Origin: an uncultured Bacilli bacterium
Lineage (GTDB): Bacteria > Bacillota_I > Bacilli_A > RF39 > UBA660
NCBI GenBank assembly: GCA_947626695.1
Contig: CANQTE010000005.1
Location: 1 to 48,974, forward strand
Length of the DNA stretch: 48,974 nt
Direction: 5' to 3'
In this document: one piece after another, positions 30,064 through 41,878 of the stretch
Layout: every line of letters starts with the position of its first letter
Position numbering within the stretch: the stretch's first letter is position 1
Position numbers and translations under genes: made by a program
The notes under the pieces: generated by a model
Databases searched by the model: none
Told to the model about the DNA's origin: nothing
What the model saw: only the letters and a program-made list of their open reading frames with translations

Positions 30064-30931
30064 TAGTTATGTTTCTTCATTTAAAGAATATTTATTATCT
30101 GAATTAAATTATACTGTTAAAACAAGTATAACTTATACAAGAATTTTAAATAATTTTGGTAAATATATAAAGAATAATAATCTAAATTTTAAGAATATAA
30201 GTATAGATAATGCTCAAAAATATAAAGCTTATTTAATTACTAAATTAGATAATAAAACTACTTCTCTTATACTAAGCACATTAAGAACATTTTATAATTA
30301 TTTAATAGAAATAAAAGTGATATCTTTTAATCCTTTTGTAAATTTAAAAAATCCTAAGCTTGTAAAAAAGTTACCTAATTTTTTAAAACCATCAGAAACT
30401 AAAAATTTTATTGATGAAGAAGGGGAAGATAACTTAGATATTAGAAATAAATTTATAATTGAGTTTTTATATACAACAGGAATAAGAGTAAGTGAGCTTG
30501 TAAATATTAAATTAAGTGATATTAATTTTAGGGAAGGTAAAGTTCGAATATTAGGTAAAGGAAATAAAGAAAGAATAGTCTATTTTAAAGCTTGTTCTAA
30601 AAGTTTAATAGATGCTTATTTGAATGTAAGAGAAAGTATAGGAAAAAATTTAAGTGAATATTTAATCATAGGAACAAGTGGAAATAAACTAACAACTAGA
30701 AGTATAGAACTAATAGTTAAAAAATATGCGCTTAAAAATAATTTGAAAAGTAAAGTAACTCCGCATACTTTAAGACATACTTTTGCTACAGATTTACTTA
30801 ATAATGGAGCTGATATTAGGTCAGTTGGGGAATTACTTGGCCATGAATCTTTAAGCACAACTCAAATATATACGCATGTTACAAATGAAAGATTAAAAGC
30901 AATATATAATAAAACCCACCCAAGAAAATAA
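30050..30931 (+). CDS. Tyrosine recombinase XerC/XerD family
   Basis: TTGIRVSELVNIKLSDI, HTLRHTFATDLLNNGADIRSVGELLGHESLSTTQIYTHV. Confidence 0.95.
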   Translation: MECYDSYVSSFKEYLLSELNYTVKTSITYTRILNNFGKYIKNNNLNFKNISIDNAQKYKAYLITKLDNKTTSLILSTLRTFYNYLIEIKVISFNPFVNLKNPKLVKKLPNFLKPSETKNFIDEEGEDNLDIRNKFIIEFLYTTGIRVSELVNIKLSDINFREGKVRILGKGNKERIVYFKACSKSLIDAYLNVRESIGKNLSEYLIIGTSGNKLTTRSIELIVKKYALKNNLKSKVTPHTLRHTFATDLLNNGADIRSVGELLGHESLSTTQIYTHVTNERLKAIYNKTHPRK

Positions 30932-30991
30932 CTTAAAATACTTGCACAAATAATAAAATTTAATTATAATTCTTATAAAGAGGTGTTAAGA

Positions 30992-31723
30992 TTGAAAAAA
31001 ATTAAAATAATAAGTTTTATTGTTGTTGTGCTTTTATTAGGAAGTTTAATTATTTATGCAAGTACACATCATTATGAAGATTCACATTTAAGATTAGAAG
31101 GTAAAAGAGTAAGAGTACCAGAAAATTCTTTTTTAGTAGATAACTGTAGTAATACAAATGCTGTTTATTGTGAAAAAATAATAGAAGTTAATGGCGAAAA
31201 AGAAAAGTTAACATTTGAATTTAAAGATATAAAAGATAATGGTTATCCAAAAACTTTTGTTGCTAAAATAAATGGTAAAGAATTTTATAAAAAAAGCAAT
31301 TTAAATATCGAAGAAGATATGTATATTGATTTTCAATCATTTTTAAATTTTAAAGTAATGGGTGATTATATTTTATTTACAGTATCTGATGGAGAGGTAG
31401 GATTATCTACTATTCTTTATGCGATAGATAAAGATGGCAATGTTATCTTAAAAGAAAAAGATTTTCCTGATGATATGAAAATAAAAGATAGTGCAGAATT
31501 TATAACCTATAGTGATAATACAGTTACTTTATATACAACAAAATTAACAAATGATTATACTTATGATGGTAAAGATATTTGTGAAGCTGATGCAAAAGAA
31601 ATAATCGAAGCATATTATACTTATACTCTTAAAAATGGTAAATTTACGCGTAATAAAGCAAAAGAAATAACTGTTAAAGAACATATTAGTAATAAAGATA
31701 TTACTTGTAGTGAAGAAAGTTAA
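30992..31723 (+). CDS. Hypothetical membrane-anchored protein
   Basis: N-terminal TM, extracellular-like remainder. Confidence 0.6.
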   Translation: MKKIKIISFIVVVLLLGSLIIYASTHHYEDSHLRLEGKRVRVPENSFLVDNCSNTNAVYCEKIIEVNGEKEKLTFEFKDIKDNGYPKTFVAKINGKEFYKKSNLNIEEDMYIDFQSFLNFKVMGDYILFTVSDGEVGLSTILYAIDKDGNVILKEKDFPDDMKIKDSAEFITYSDNTVTLYTTKLTNDYTYDGKDICEADAKEIIEAYYTYTLKNGKFTRNKAKEITVKEHISNKDITCSEES

Positions 31724-31754
31724 TTTTTTCTTTAACTTGAAATGTGGTGTTTAA

Positions 31755-33162
<1,408 letters not shown>

Positions 33163-33174
<12 letters not shown>

Positions 33175-33531
33175 TTTTCTTTTAATATTTTTACCAAATG
33201 AGCCTCCTAAAATACTACTAATAATTAAAATTATATAATAAATAATTCTATCAATATTTATTTTACTTCTAAAAAATATTAAATTAACAATAATTAATAT
33301 TAATACCATTAATAAACCTAATTTAATACCTAATATATAACCCTTTTCGGGGCTTTTCTTACTTGCAATAGTACTAATAATAAAAAATGAAAGTGAAGTC
33401 AATATAATAGAAATTTTTGTTAAAATAATACTATTAATACTGGTTAAATTAATTAAAGTAGTAAAAAAGGAAATAACTATAATAAATATAAAAAATAAAC
33501 CTATATATTTTAAATAATCTAAAATTTTCAT
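33163..33531 (-). CDS. TIGR04086-like membrane protein
   Basis: Four TM pattern, SPEKGYILGIKLGLLMV. Confidence 0.6.
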
Positions 33532-33601
33532 GTAATCACCTAATAAAAGATATGATTAAAAATATATTATTATACACTAAATATAAATGGTGAAGATAAA
33601 A

Positions 33602-34243
33602 ATGGAATTATTTAATGTTATATTTAGGACTTTATTTTTTTACTTTTTTATTACTCTTTGCTATCGTATCATGGGAAAAAGAGAAATAGGAGAACTAGGA
33701 ATTATTGATTTAATTGTTTCAATTTTAATTGCCGAGTTAGTAGCAATTAGTATAGAAAATATTAATGATTCTATTTTTTTAACTATATTACCTATTTCTT
33801 TATTAGTTATATTAGAACTTATCTTGGCATTTATTTCCATTAAATCTAGAACTTTTAGAACAATATTCGGAGGGAAACCTTCTCTTATAATTGTAAATGG
33901 TAAAATAAATTATAAAGAAATGATTAAACAAAGATATAATATTGATGATTTATTACTTAGTTTAAGACAAAAAGAAATTAGAAATATAGAAGATGTTGAG
34001 TATGCTTTTTTAGAGCCTAATGGTAAATTATCAATATTTAGATATAATTTCTTTAAATTAAAAAGTGCTTATCCTATGCCTTTAATTGTTGATGGAAGAT
34101 TACAAGATAAAACTTTAAAATATATTAGAAAAAGTAGGGAATGGTTATTATTAGAATTAAAAAAGAAAAATTTAAATTTAAAAGATATTTTTTATGCATT
34201 TTATCGAAATAATAAAATATACTTAGTTAAAAAGACTATTTAA
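33602..34243 (+). CDS. DUF421 / YetF family membrane protein
   Basis: YRIMGKREIGELGIIDLIVSILIAELVAI..GKPSLIIVNGKINYKEM. Confidence 0.9.
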   Translation: MELFNVIFRTLFFYFFITLCYRIMGKREIGELGIIDLIVSILIAELVAISIENINDSIFLTILPISLLVILELILAFISIKSRTFRTIFGGKPSLIIVNGKINYKEMIKQRYNIDDLLLSLRQKEIRNIEDVEYAFLEPNGKLSIFRYNFFKLKSAYPMPLIVDGRLQDKTLKYIRKSREWLLLELKKKNLNLKDIFYAFYRNNKIYLVKKTI

Positions 34244-34310
34244 ATGAAAAATTTTATTGTCTTTTTTTAAACTATTTATTATAATAGATAAGCAACCGAG
34301 GTGGTTATAA

Positions 34311-34871
34311 TTGCAGGACTTATTTTTATATTTAAAATCTGTAATATTAGAAATAAATAGGTTAGAAGAATATTATTTAACATATCAAAAAAACTTACCT
34401 GATAGAGTAGGAATATTTTATGAAAATTTAAGAGAACACGAGGAAATAGAAGCTTATTTAAAAGAGATGGATTATTCAAGTTATAATGAATTAATTTCTC
34501 AAAAATTAAAAGAGTTTGTTAAGAAAAATTTTTCTAATATTGGTAATTTAGCTCAAGAAATAGAATATTTAAAGATATTTAAGAATAGTTTAATTGAGTT
34601 AATTAGTAAATTTACTATTTCAAAAAAAGACTTTTTATTAATATTAAATAAATTTAACTTTGAAGTAAAAAATTTACCAGAAGATATTATTCGTATTTAT
34701 GAGGTAAAAAATCAAGAATTAATTTATACTAATGTTTTAGAATTAAAAGATTTTTTTAATTTTTATATTAATTTAAAGTATAATAGTCCAGAGATTAAAG
34801 TAATAGATGTTTTAAATCTTTATTTTAGAGATAAGATGGGAAATTTAAATAGAAGCTTGGTTAAAGAGTAA
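34311..34871 (+). CDS. Hypothetical protein
   Basis: 186-aa ORF with SD GAGGTGG. Confidence 0.6.
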   Translation: MQDLFLYLKSVILEINRLEEYYLTYQKNLPDRVGIFYENLREHEEIEAYLKEMDYSSYNELISQKLKEFVKKNFSNIGNLAQEIEYLKIFKNSLIELISKFTISKKDFLLILNKFNFEVKNLPEDIIRIYEVKNQELIYTNVLELKDFFNFYINLKYNSPEIKVIDVLNLYFRDKMGNLNRSLVKE

Positions 34872-34984
34872 AATACAATATTAAGAGTTTTATTTAATAA
34901 AGAGTTTTTGCTTTTGAGAATTAATAAAAATTTGTCAAATAACTTGTCAAATTAATGAATTTATAGTGCAAAGATTTAAATTTT

Positions 34985-35064
34985 GTGGTAATATACATAT
35001 AGAAAGAACTCCTTTTTATTATGTTTTTAATAGGTATATTATACCACAGAGTTCTTTCTTTTTT
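34985..35064 (+). promoter_or_regulatory. Possible terminator/antiterminator-like RNA switch with crossing stems
   Basis: GTGGTAATATAC 34985-34996 / GTATATTATACCAC 35034-35047 versus AGAAAGAACTC 35001-35011 / GAGTTCTTTCT 35049-35059 + T tract. Confidence 0.45.
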
Positions 35065-35165
35065 AATATTCCGATAAATTTAGACACCGTTCGGTTAAAC
35101 AGAAATTTGACAAAATAAATATTTTGTGCTAAAATAGTCCTCATTATTTAAAGGGGGATTATTCT

Positions 35166-35900
35166 ATGGAATATGAAATTGATGTTTTAAATCAAAAAAT
35201 TAAATTTTTAGAAGGGGAATATAACTATTATTTAACTAATATGAAAGATATAACAAAACAGAATGAAGAATATTTGCAAAGTTTTATCAGGGCATATTAT
35301 CCAGGAAGTACAATTAAAAGTACACCAAGAGAAAATGTTATTCGTTTAGTTTTAAATAAGTTATATAAAGACAGAATAGAGGTAAGAAAAGAAAGAGACG
35401 CTTTAATTGAACGTGTTTTAAATGTGGCATGGTTAAGTGTTCAAGATACAATAAAAATATTAGAATTATTTGGTATTTATTATCGAATAATAAAATATGG
35501 ACCACGTACTTTATTAGTACCACAAGATTTTGTTTTATTAAATAATACTATTGATAGCAATAAACTAAACGAAATAGTAAAAAGACATTTAAGTTTAACG
35601 AAAGTGAAAGATAGTACTGTTATGTCTATGTATAAAAAAGATAAAAATGGTGTTTCATTAAATAAAGATATTTCTATTGTAACATCATGTTTATTAGTAG
35701 ATGATTTAAGAGGTATTCCTATTTATACACGTGTTAATGATAATATTGCTTTAAATAATGAGATAGTAAACATTTTTCCTTATAAAGTTATATCATTTCT
35801 TGAATGTTTAATTAGGGATAGATTAAATAATCCATCTATTTCTTTTCAAGAATCTTTTGAAATGTTCTTGTCTAAATCTAAAAAAAGTGGTAAACTATAA
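35166..35900 (+). CDS. Hypothetical protein
   Basis: 244-aa ORF; promoter TTGACA-17-TAAAAT and GGGGG SD upstream. Confidence 0.6.
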   Translation: MEYEIDVLNQKIKFLEGEYNYYLTNMKDITKQNEEYLQSFIRAYYPGSTIKSTPRENVIRLVLNKLYKDRIEVRKERDALIERVLNVAWLSVQDTIKILELFGIYYRIIKYGPRTLLVPQDFVLLNNTIDSNKLNEIVKRHLSLTKVKDSTVMSMYKKDKNGVSLNKDISIVTSCLLVDDLRGIPIYTRVNDNIALNNEIVNIFPYKVISFLECLIRDRLNNPSISFQESFEMFLSKSKKSGKL

Positions 35901-35929
35901 TAGGAAAGCGAAAAAAAGAAGATAAGTAA

Positions 35930-36103
35930 TATATTATTTTTAAATAGAGAGTTCATGGTTGGTGGAAATGAATTAAAAAAATATCTGAAATCTACTTCTT
36001 TAGTGAGACTAATCATCTCCGTATATTCTGCGTTAAAGATATAGAGTTAAAAATAAGGATGGTACCGCATAATTTGCTCCTGGCGAGTTTTGTGGTTTTT
36101 TAT
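35930..36103 (+). promoter_or_regulatory. T-box leader with terminator (presumably serS)
   Basis: AGAGAG..GGTGGAA Stem I elements, T-box AAGGATGGTACCGCA, terminator ending TGTGGTTTTTT. Confidence 0.85.
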
Positions 36104-36200
36104 TTAATAGAAAGTCATGCCTAATTTTTGTATCTTCAATATAACGAACTGCTATTGAAAAAATAAAATAGCCTAAAAAAATATTAAGGGCAAAAAATGT

Positions 36201-36230
36201 TTGACAATACCTATGTTCGCGTGATATAAT
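36201..36230 (+). promoter_or_regulatory. Strong promoter TTGACA-18-TATAAT
   Basis: -35 at 36201-36206, -10 at 36225-36230. Confidence 0.85.
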
Positions 36231-36236
36231 GAAACT

Positions 36237-36472
36237 ATCCTCGAGGTAATTGTAATGTTAATGAATCTTGATTATAAGTTTAGGTTATATCAAAATTAAA
36301 ACAAAAAGAATTAATAAATAAAATAAAAGAAAAAGTACGGCAGCGACTGTCGGGAATATGGCCTGTGGAGGAGTGAAATCCTAAGAAACAGGAAAGATAA
36401 GTTGTGAGGCTTATCAAGGTAAAATGAAAATAAATATTAATTTATTGAATTTTGCTTTTTGTTCTTTAATAG
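36237..36472 (+). ncRNA. Candidate structured RNA between the T-box and serS
   Basis: CGGCAG-CGA-CTGTCG, CCTGT..ACAGG with nested AGGA/TCCT, GATAAG..CTTATC, enclosed by ATTAAAACAAAAAG / CTTTTTGTTCTTTAAT. Confidence 0.5.
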
Positions 36473-36487
36473 AAAGGTTGAGTTTAA

Positions 36488-37777
36488 ATGATTGATATTA
36501 AATTAATAAGAGAAAAAAAAGATTTAGTAAAGGAAAATATTAAAAAGAAGTTTCAAGATGAAAAATTACCTCTTGTAGATGAAGTTTATGAATTAGATAA
36601 AAGAGTGAGAGATTTAAAGCAAAAAGGAGATAATTTAAGACAAGAGAAAAATGAAATAAGTAATACAATTGGTATTTTATTTAAAGAAAAGAAAACAGAT
36701 GAAGCAAATGCCAAAAAAGAAAGAGTAGTAACAATTAATAAAGAATTAATAGATATTGAAGAAGAAGAGGCTAAATTAAATGAAGAAATTAAATCTAAAA
36801 TGATGTTAATTCCTAATATTATCGCGGCTGATGTTCCTATTGGAAAAGATGATTCCGAAAATGTGGAAATAGAAAAATTTGGTGAGCCTTTTGTTCCTGA
36901 TTATGAGATACCATATCATGCAGATATATGTGAAGCTTTAGGGGGATTAGATAAAGAAAGTGCTGGTAGAACTAGTGGTAATGGTTTTTATTATTTAGTA
37001 GGAGATATTGCAAGACTTCATGAAGCTGTTATTGCGTATGCTCGCGATTTTATGATTAGTAAAGGTTTTACTTATTGTATACCACCATTTATGATTAGAA
37101 GTGATGTGGTTACAGGTGTTATGTCATTTACTGAAATGGAAAATATGATGTATAAGATTGAAAATGAAGATTTATATTTAATAGGCACATCAGAACATTC
37201 TATGATAGGTAAATTTAAAGGACAAATAATAGATGAAAAAGAATTACCGATTGCAATGACTTCTTATTCTCCATGTTTTAGAAAAGAAGTAGGGGCCCAT
37301 GGTATTGAAGAAAGAGGGCTTTATAGAGTTCATCAGTTTGAAAAACAAGAAATGGTGGTTTTGTGTAAACCAGAAGATGCAATGGATTGGTATAATAAAA
37401 TGTGGAGTTATACTGTAGAGTTCTTTAGAAGTATGGATATTTCTGTGCGTACACTTGAGTGTTGCAGTGGAGATTTAGCTGATTTAAAAGTAAAATCTTG
37501 TGATGTTGAGGCATGGAGTCCAAGACAAAAGAAATATTTTGAAGTAGGCTCTTGTTCTACTTTAGGAGATGCCCAAGCAAGAAGATTAGGTATCAGAATG
37601 AAAACAGAACATGGAAATGAATATCTTTCAACACTAAATAACACAGTGATTGCTAGTCCACGCGCCATTATTGCAATTTTAGAACAAAACTACCAGGCTA
37701 CAGGTGAAGTTAAGATACCAAAGGTATTACAACCTTATATGGGTGGTTTAGAAGTTTTAAAGCCTAAACAAAAATAA
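36488..37777 (+). CDS. serS: Seryl-tRNA synthetase
   Basis: MIDIKLIREKKDLVKENIKKK; SYSPCFRKEVGAHGIEERGLYRVHQFEKQEMV; SSTLGDAQARRLGIRMK-like region. Confidence 0.97.
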   Translation: MIDIKLIREKKDLVKENIKKKFQDEKLPLVDEVYELDKRVRDLKQKGDNLRQEKNEISNTIGILFKEKKTDEANAKKERVVTINKELIDIEEEEAKLNEEIKSKMMLIPNIIAADVPIGKDDSENVEIEKFGEPFVPDYEIPYHADICEALGGLDKESAGRTSGNGFYYLVGDIARLHEAVIAYARDFMISKGFTYCIPPFMIRSDVVTGVMSFTEMENMMYKIENEDLYLIGTSEHSMIGKFKGQIIDEKELPIAMTSYSPCFRKEVGAHGIEERGLYRVHQFEKQEMVVLCKPEDAMDWYNKMWSYTVEFFRSMDISVRTLECCSGDLADLKVKSCDVEAWSPRQKKYFEVGSCSTLGDAQARRLGIRMKTEHGNEYLSTLNNTVIASPRAIIAILEQNYQATGEVKIPKVLQPYMGGLEVLKPKQK

Positions 37778-37802
37778 ATTTATATAATTTGTTATTAAAT
37801 AA

Positions 37803-37862
37803 AAGAAAAGAAGTATATAATAGGTTCTTTTAAAAATATAAAGAATTAATTACTTCTTTTTT
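37803..37862 (+). terminator. Terminator after serS
   Basis: AAAAGAAGTA..TACTTCTTTTTT inverted repeat. Confidence 0.65.
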
Positions 37863-38065
37863 CTATTTTTTAGGAATTTTAATAAATTAGTTATATTATT
37901 TTCATTGAAGAAAAATGCCACTAGTGGCAAAAATTTTAAGTGGAATATTGTTTATGGACATAAAACATTTAATAGATTATGTATATTAATTACAAGTATA
38001 ACTTAAACTTCCACAGTCGATTGATTATTGAGGAGATTTAAGTTATAATTTTATTGGTGATAAAA

Positions 38066-38606
38066 ATGTTATATTTTTATAAAGATTTGCGAAAAGAATA
38101 TAAGTCGGATATAAAGATTAAAAGATTAAAAAGAAAATAGAATATATAAAATAGAAAGAGGAATTTATAGTGATAAGAAAAATATAAATTATTTAGAACT
38201 TATTAATTTTAAATATCCTAATGCTATTTTTACATTGGATAGTGCGTTTTATTATCATAACCTTACAGATGTAATTCCTGAAAAAATTGTTCTAGCAATA
38301 AAAAGAGATAGTTGTAAATATATTAATTCTAATATTAGGTTTGTATCATCTAGTGAAAAATATTTTGATTTAGGAAAAACAACAATTGTTGTTGATGGTA
38401 CAGAAATTAAAATATACAATAAAGAAAGATTGTTAATTGAACTTATTAGAAATAGAAAGCACTATGGTTTTGATTATTATAAAGAAATAATAAATAATTA
38501 TAGGAAGTTAACAGAACAATTAGATATAAGTAAAATAGCAGATTATATAAGTGTATTTCCTACTGAAGGACATATTTATGATGTTATTATGAGAGAAATA
38601 TTTTAA
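38066..38606 (+). pseudogene. AbiEi-type antitoxin (type IV TA) with frameshifted N-terminus
   Basis: MLYFYKDLRKEYKSDIKIKRLKRK* then, shifted frame, IYKIERGIYSDKKNINYLELINFKYPNAIFTLDSAFYYHNLTDVIPEKI. Confidence 0.7.
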
Positions 38607-38690
38607 TTAATAAAGATATGAAAAGACAGGGCTTAATAAGTCCTATATTTTTATATGAAAGTATGTTAAAATATTTTTAGGAGTGAAAAT

Positions 38691-39362
38691 ATGAGTGCAA
38701 TTAAAATTAAAAATATAAGTAAAGAATATGGTACTAAAAATAAGAAAGTTCATGCTTTAGATAATATTACCAAAGAATTTCAATATGGAAAGTTTTATTT
38801 AATTACAGGACACTCTGGAAGTGGTAAAACAACATTACTTAAAATTATGGGCTTAGTAGATAATGAAACAAAAGGAGAAATATTTATTAAAGATAAAGAT
38901 GTAGCTAAACTAAGTGTTAAAGAAAAAGCAGAAATTCGTAATAAAGAAATAGGTTTTATTTTTCAAGAATTCTATTTAGATAAATACTTAACTGCTTTAG
39001 AAAATGTAACTATACCTATGCTTATAAATAAAAAATATAAAGATTATTCGGAAATTAAAAAGAGAAGTACTGATTTATTAAAACAAGTTGGCTTAGAAAG
39101 TAGAATAAAGCATTTTCCTAAAGAATTATCAGGAGGAGAACAAGAAAGAGTAGCAATTGCAAGAGCACTTGCTAATAATCCAGATATAATTTTAGCAGAT
39201 GAGCCAACAGGAAATTTAGATATAGCTAATGAGGAATATGTTTTTGAATATTTAAAAAAGTTAAGCGAAGAAGGTAAATGTATAATTATGGTAAGTCATA
39301 GTAAAGACGCTTTAAAATATGCTGATGAGGTAATTGAGTTAAAGGAAGGCAAACTATTATGA
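38691..39362 (+). CDS. ABC transporter ATP-binding protein (MacB/LolD type)
   Basis: GHSGSGKTTLLKIMGL, LSGGEQERVAIARALANNPDIILADEPTGNLD. Confidence 0.96.
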   Translation: MSAIKIKNISKEYGTKNKKVHALDNITKEFQYGKFYLITGHSGSGKTTLLKIMGLVDNETKGEIFIKDKDVAKLSVKEKAEIRNKEIGFIFQEFYLDKYLTALENVTIPMLINKKYKDYSEIKKRSTDLLKQVGLESRIKHFPKELSGGEQERVAIARALANNPDIILADEPTGNLDIANEEYVFEYLKKLSEEGKCIIMVSHSKDALKYADEVIELKEGKLL

Positions 39363-40531
39363 TTATACCAAGAATAAAAATAGTATTAAAAAAATTTTTT
39401 AGAAATAAACTTAATTATATAATTTGTTTACTTATAGCTTTTTGTTTTAGTTTTTCTATTATGATAAGTTCTTTAACTTATTCTGCAAAAGAATATTATG
39501 AAAATGATATATTTAATTTTGTTTCATATCGTATTTTTTCTATATCAAATCCCCAAAATAAAGAGAGTTTAATTAAAACTTTAAATAATATGCCCGAGAT
39601 AGAAAGTGTTTTTGATTCATATGGATATATGAGTCCGTGGGAATTACCAAGTTTTTATAATTATTTTTCTGATACTAAAACACCTAGTATTTGGTTACTT
39701 GGAATTGGGGGAAGTATTGATGCAAATAATAATCAAAAAATAAATTTAACAAATAAACTTGAAATGGTATGCCCAAGTATGTATATTCCTTATACTCAAA
39801 ATGGAGTTCCTATTAAAGATAAAGAAATTGACTTAACTTCTTATGTAGGTAAAACGTTAACTATAAAATATATAGATTCTAATAACCCTAAAGAATATGA
39901 AGTTAAATTAGTTGGATTATATGATAATGATAAAATAGGAAAAAACTATGATATGTGCTATATGAATTATCAAGCTCTTGAAAAAATAAATAAAGAAGTA
40001 TTAAATTTACCTAAAACAAATATATATTATGAGTTAAAAAATATAATTTATGAAGAAAGTGTAACTAATAAATTGCAAAATATTGGTTATTATCCGGACC
40101 CTGTTATATTCTTAAATAGAATGCCAGCGATAGATTCCTTAAATATGTTAGTGTATATAAGTTATGGTATATTTGGAGTAGTAGCTATTATAATACTTGC
40201 TTTAGTTTATTATAAAATACTAAAAGATAAAGAAAATAATATGCTAAATAAATTATTAGGTTATTCTAATAAGAATAGTTTATTTAATTATGTAATAGAC
40301 GCTTTACTATTATTTATATTTAGTATAATTTTATTATTTGTTTTTGTCTTTCTTTTACTTAAAATATTTAAAGTAATTATTCCTAAATACTATACTAGTT
40401 TTAAAAATATTCCATTACTTATATCATATAGTTCACTAATTAAAACTATCTGTTTAATTTTTATTCTATCTTTATTATTAAATATTATTATCTTTATATT
40501 TGGACAGAAAAGAGAGAAACATAATGTATAA
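39359..40531 (+). CDS. FtsX-like ABC permease
   Basis: TM, extracellular domain, C-terminal TM bundle; overlaps ATPase gene. Confidence 0.8.
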   Translation: MIIPRIKIVLKKFFRNKLNYIICLLIAFCFSFSIMISSLTYSAKEYYENDIFNFVSYRIFSISNPQNKESLIKTLNNMPEIESVFDSYGYMSPWELPSFYNYFSDTKTPSIWLLGIGGSIDANNNQKINLTNKLEMVCPSMYIPYTQNGVPIKDKEIDLTSYVGKTLTIKYIDSNNPKEYEVKLVGLYDNDKIGKNYDMCYMNYQALEKINKEVLNLPKTNIYYELKNIIYEESVTNKLQNIGYYPDPVIFLNRMPAIDSLNMLVYISYGIFGVVAIIILALVYYKILKDKENNMLNKLLGYSNKNSLFNYVIDALLLFIFSIILLFVFVFLLLKIFKVIIPKYYTSFKNIPLLISYSSLIKTICLIFILSLLLNIIIFIFGQKREKHNV

Positions 40532-41591
40532 TTTAAAAAGAATAATTAGGCAAAAAAGTAGTTGGGTATTAATTATTATTTTTATTGTTATCTTTATTTT
40601 GATGTTTTTCCTTTTTAAGTATATATTTGTTGTTCAAAATAATATTGAAATAAATGTATATGATAAACTTAAAAATAGAGATATTATAATTTACGAAGAT
40701 TATGATAAAATAAATGCTAAATTAAATAAATATAAAGATATTTTATTTGTATATCATGATTACCAATTGTTAGAAGTTGAAAGTGATATCGCGTCCTTTA
40801 TGGTAAGTGCAAATTTACGAGAAGATATGCCTCCATTAATTAAAGGAGAGTACCCTAAAAATGAAAATGAAATAATACTTCCGGAATATATAGCTATAAA
40901 TGGAACAAAAATAGATTTAACAGCATATTTAAATAAGTCTATAAATTTTGCTTTAAATAATGAAGTAAATGTGAGTCTTTATGTTACAGGTATATATGAT
41001 AATAAAAATACCCAAAATATAATTTATAATTTAAAAAATATTGATTATCTGTTAAAAAAATTACCTAGTTATAATTATACGGGCTATACAAGAGCAATTA
41101 TTAATCATTATAAAAATTATGAAAAATTAAAAAATAATCTAAATATATCTTTATATGATACTTCTGGATTAGAAGAAATAGAAGTTTATAAATCTTTATA
41201 TAATTTAGTTTTATTTATTATTATATTAATGATAATTTTTGTAGTAATTATTTTATTAGTCATATCAAGTATTCTCTTTAATAATTCTAAAAATACAAGA
41301 TTTATACAGTTTATAGGGGGTTTTAATCAGTTAAAAATTACTAATAATTATATTTATTATTATATTAAAATAATGATTATTAGTTTTTGTGGGGCTTTTC
41401 TTGGGTTTATATTCATGATGGTATTATATAAGTGCTTTATAAATACAGATAATTTAGTGTTAAATTCTTTATTTAGTTTAAGTATAAATCATTTATTTTT
41501 GCTACCAATAATTATCTTAATATTAATAAATATTTTTATATTGTATGTATTTATATATTTTAAAGTGAGCTTAGATATAAAGAAGATATAA
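40524..41591 (+). CDS. FtsX-like ABC permease
   Basis: Same architecture as the previous gene; overlapping start. Confidence 0.8.
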   Translation: MYNLKRIIRQKSSWVLIIIFIVIFILMFFLFKYIFVVQNNIEINVYDKLKNRDIIIYEDYDKINAKLNKYKDILFVYHDYQLLEVESDIASFMVSANLREDMPPLIKGEYPKNENEIILPEYIAINGTKIDLTAYLNKSINFALNNEVNVSLYVTGIYDNKNTQNIIYNLKNIDYLLKKLPSYNYTGYTRAIINHYKNYEKLKNNLNISLYDTSGLEEIEVYKSLYNLVLFIIILMIIFVVIILLVISSILFNNSKNTRFIQFIGGFNQLKITNNYIYYYIKIMIISFCGAFLGFIFMMVLYKCFINTDNLVLNSLFSLSINHLFLLPIIILILINIFILYVFIYFKVSLDIKKI

Positions 41592-41661
41592 AATTTATAT
41601 GGGCTTAATAAGTCCTAGTTTTTTACATAATTAACATAATAAAATTTAGAATAAAAAAAGC

Positions 41662-41714
41662 TAAAATGTTCCTGTGGTGAGAAAAAAATAAAACCCAATT
41701 GTAGGAACATTTTA
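41662..41714 (+). terminator. Long hairpin TAAAATGTTCCT/AGGAACATTTTA
   Basis: 12-bp perfect inverted repeat, 29-nt loop. Confidence 0.5.
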
Positions 41715-41878
41715 ATTTAAAGTAAATTAATAACTAATTTCAATTACTTGAAAAATAAAGATAATATAATAATATTTATCATGTGGTAATCTTTTTAAAT
41801 ACGAATTATTAATATTAAATACTAAAATAACCTAGATTTTATCTTATCCTCTTGTTATAATATAAATGGTGATACAAA

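Noticed and set aside
30050-30931. Tyrosine recombinase beside two tRNA genes as an integrative element
   Set aside because: No attachment-site duplication or cargo seen; sequence resembles chromosomal XerC/D, and both flanks are housekeeping genes
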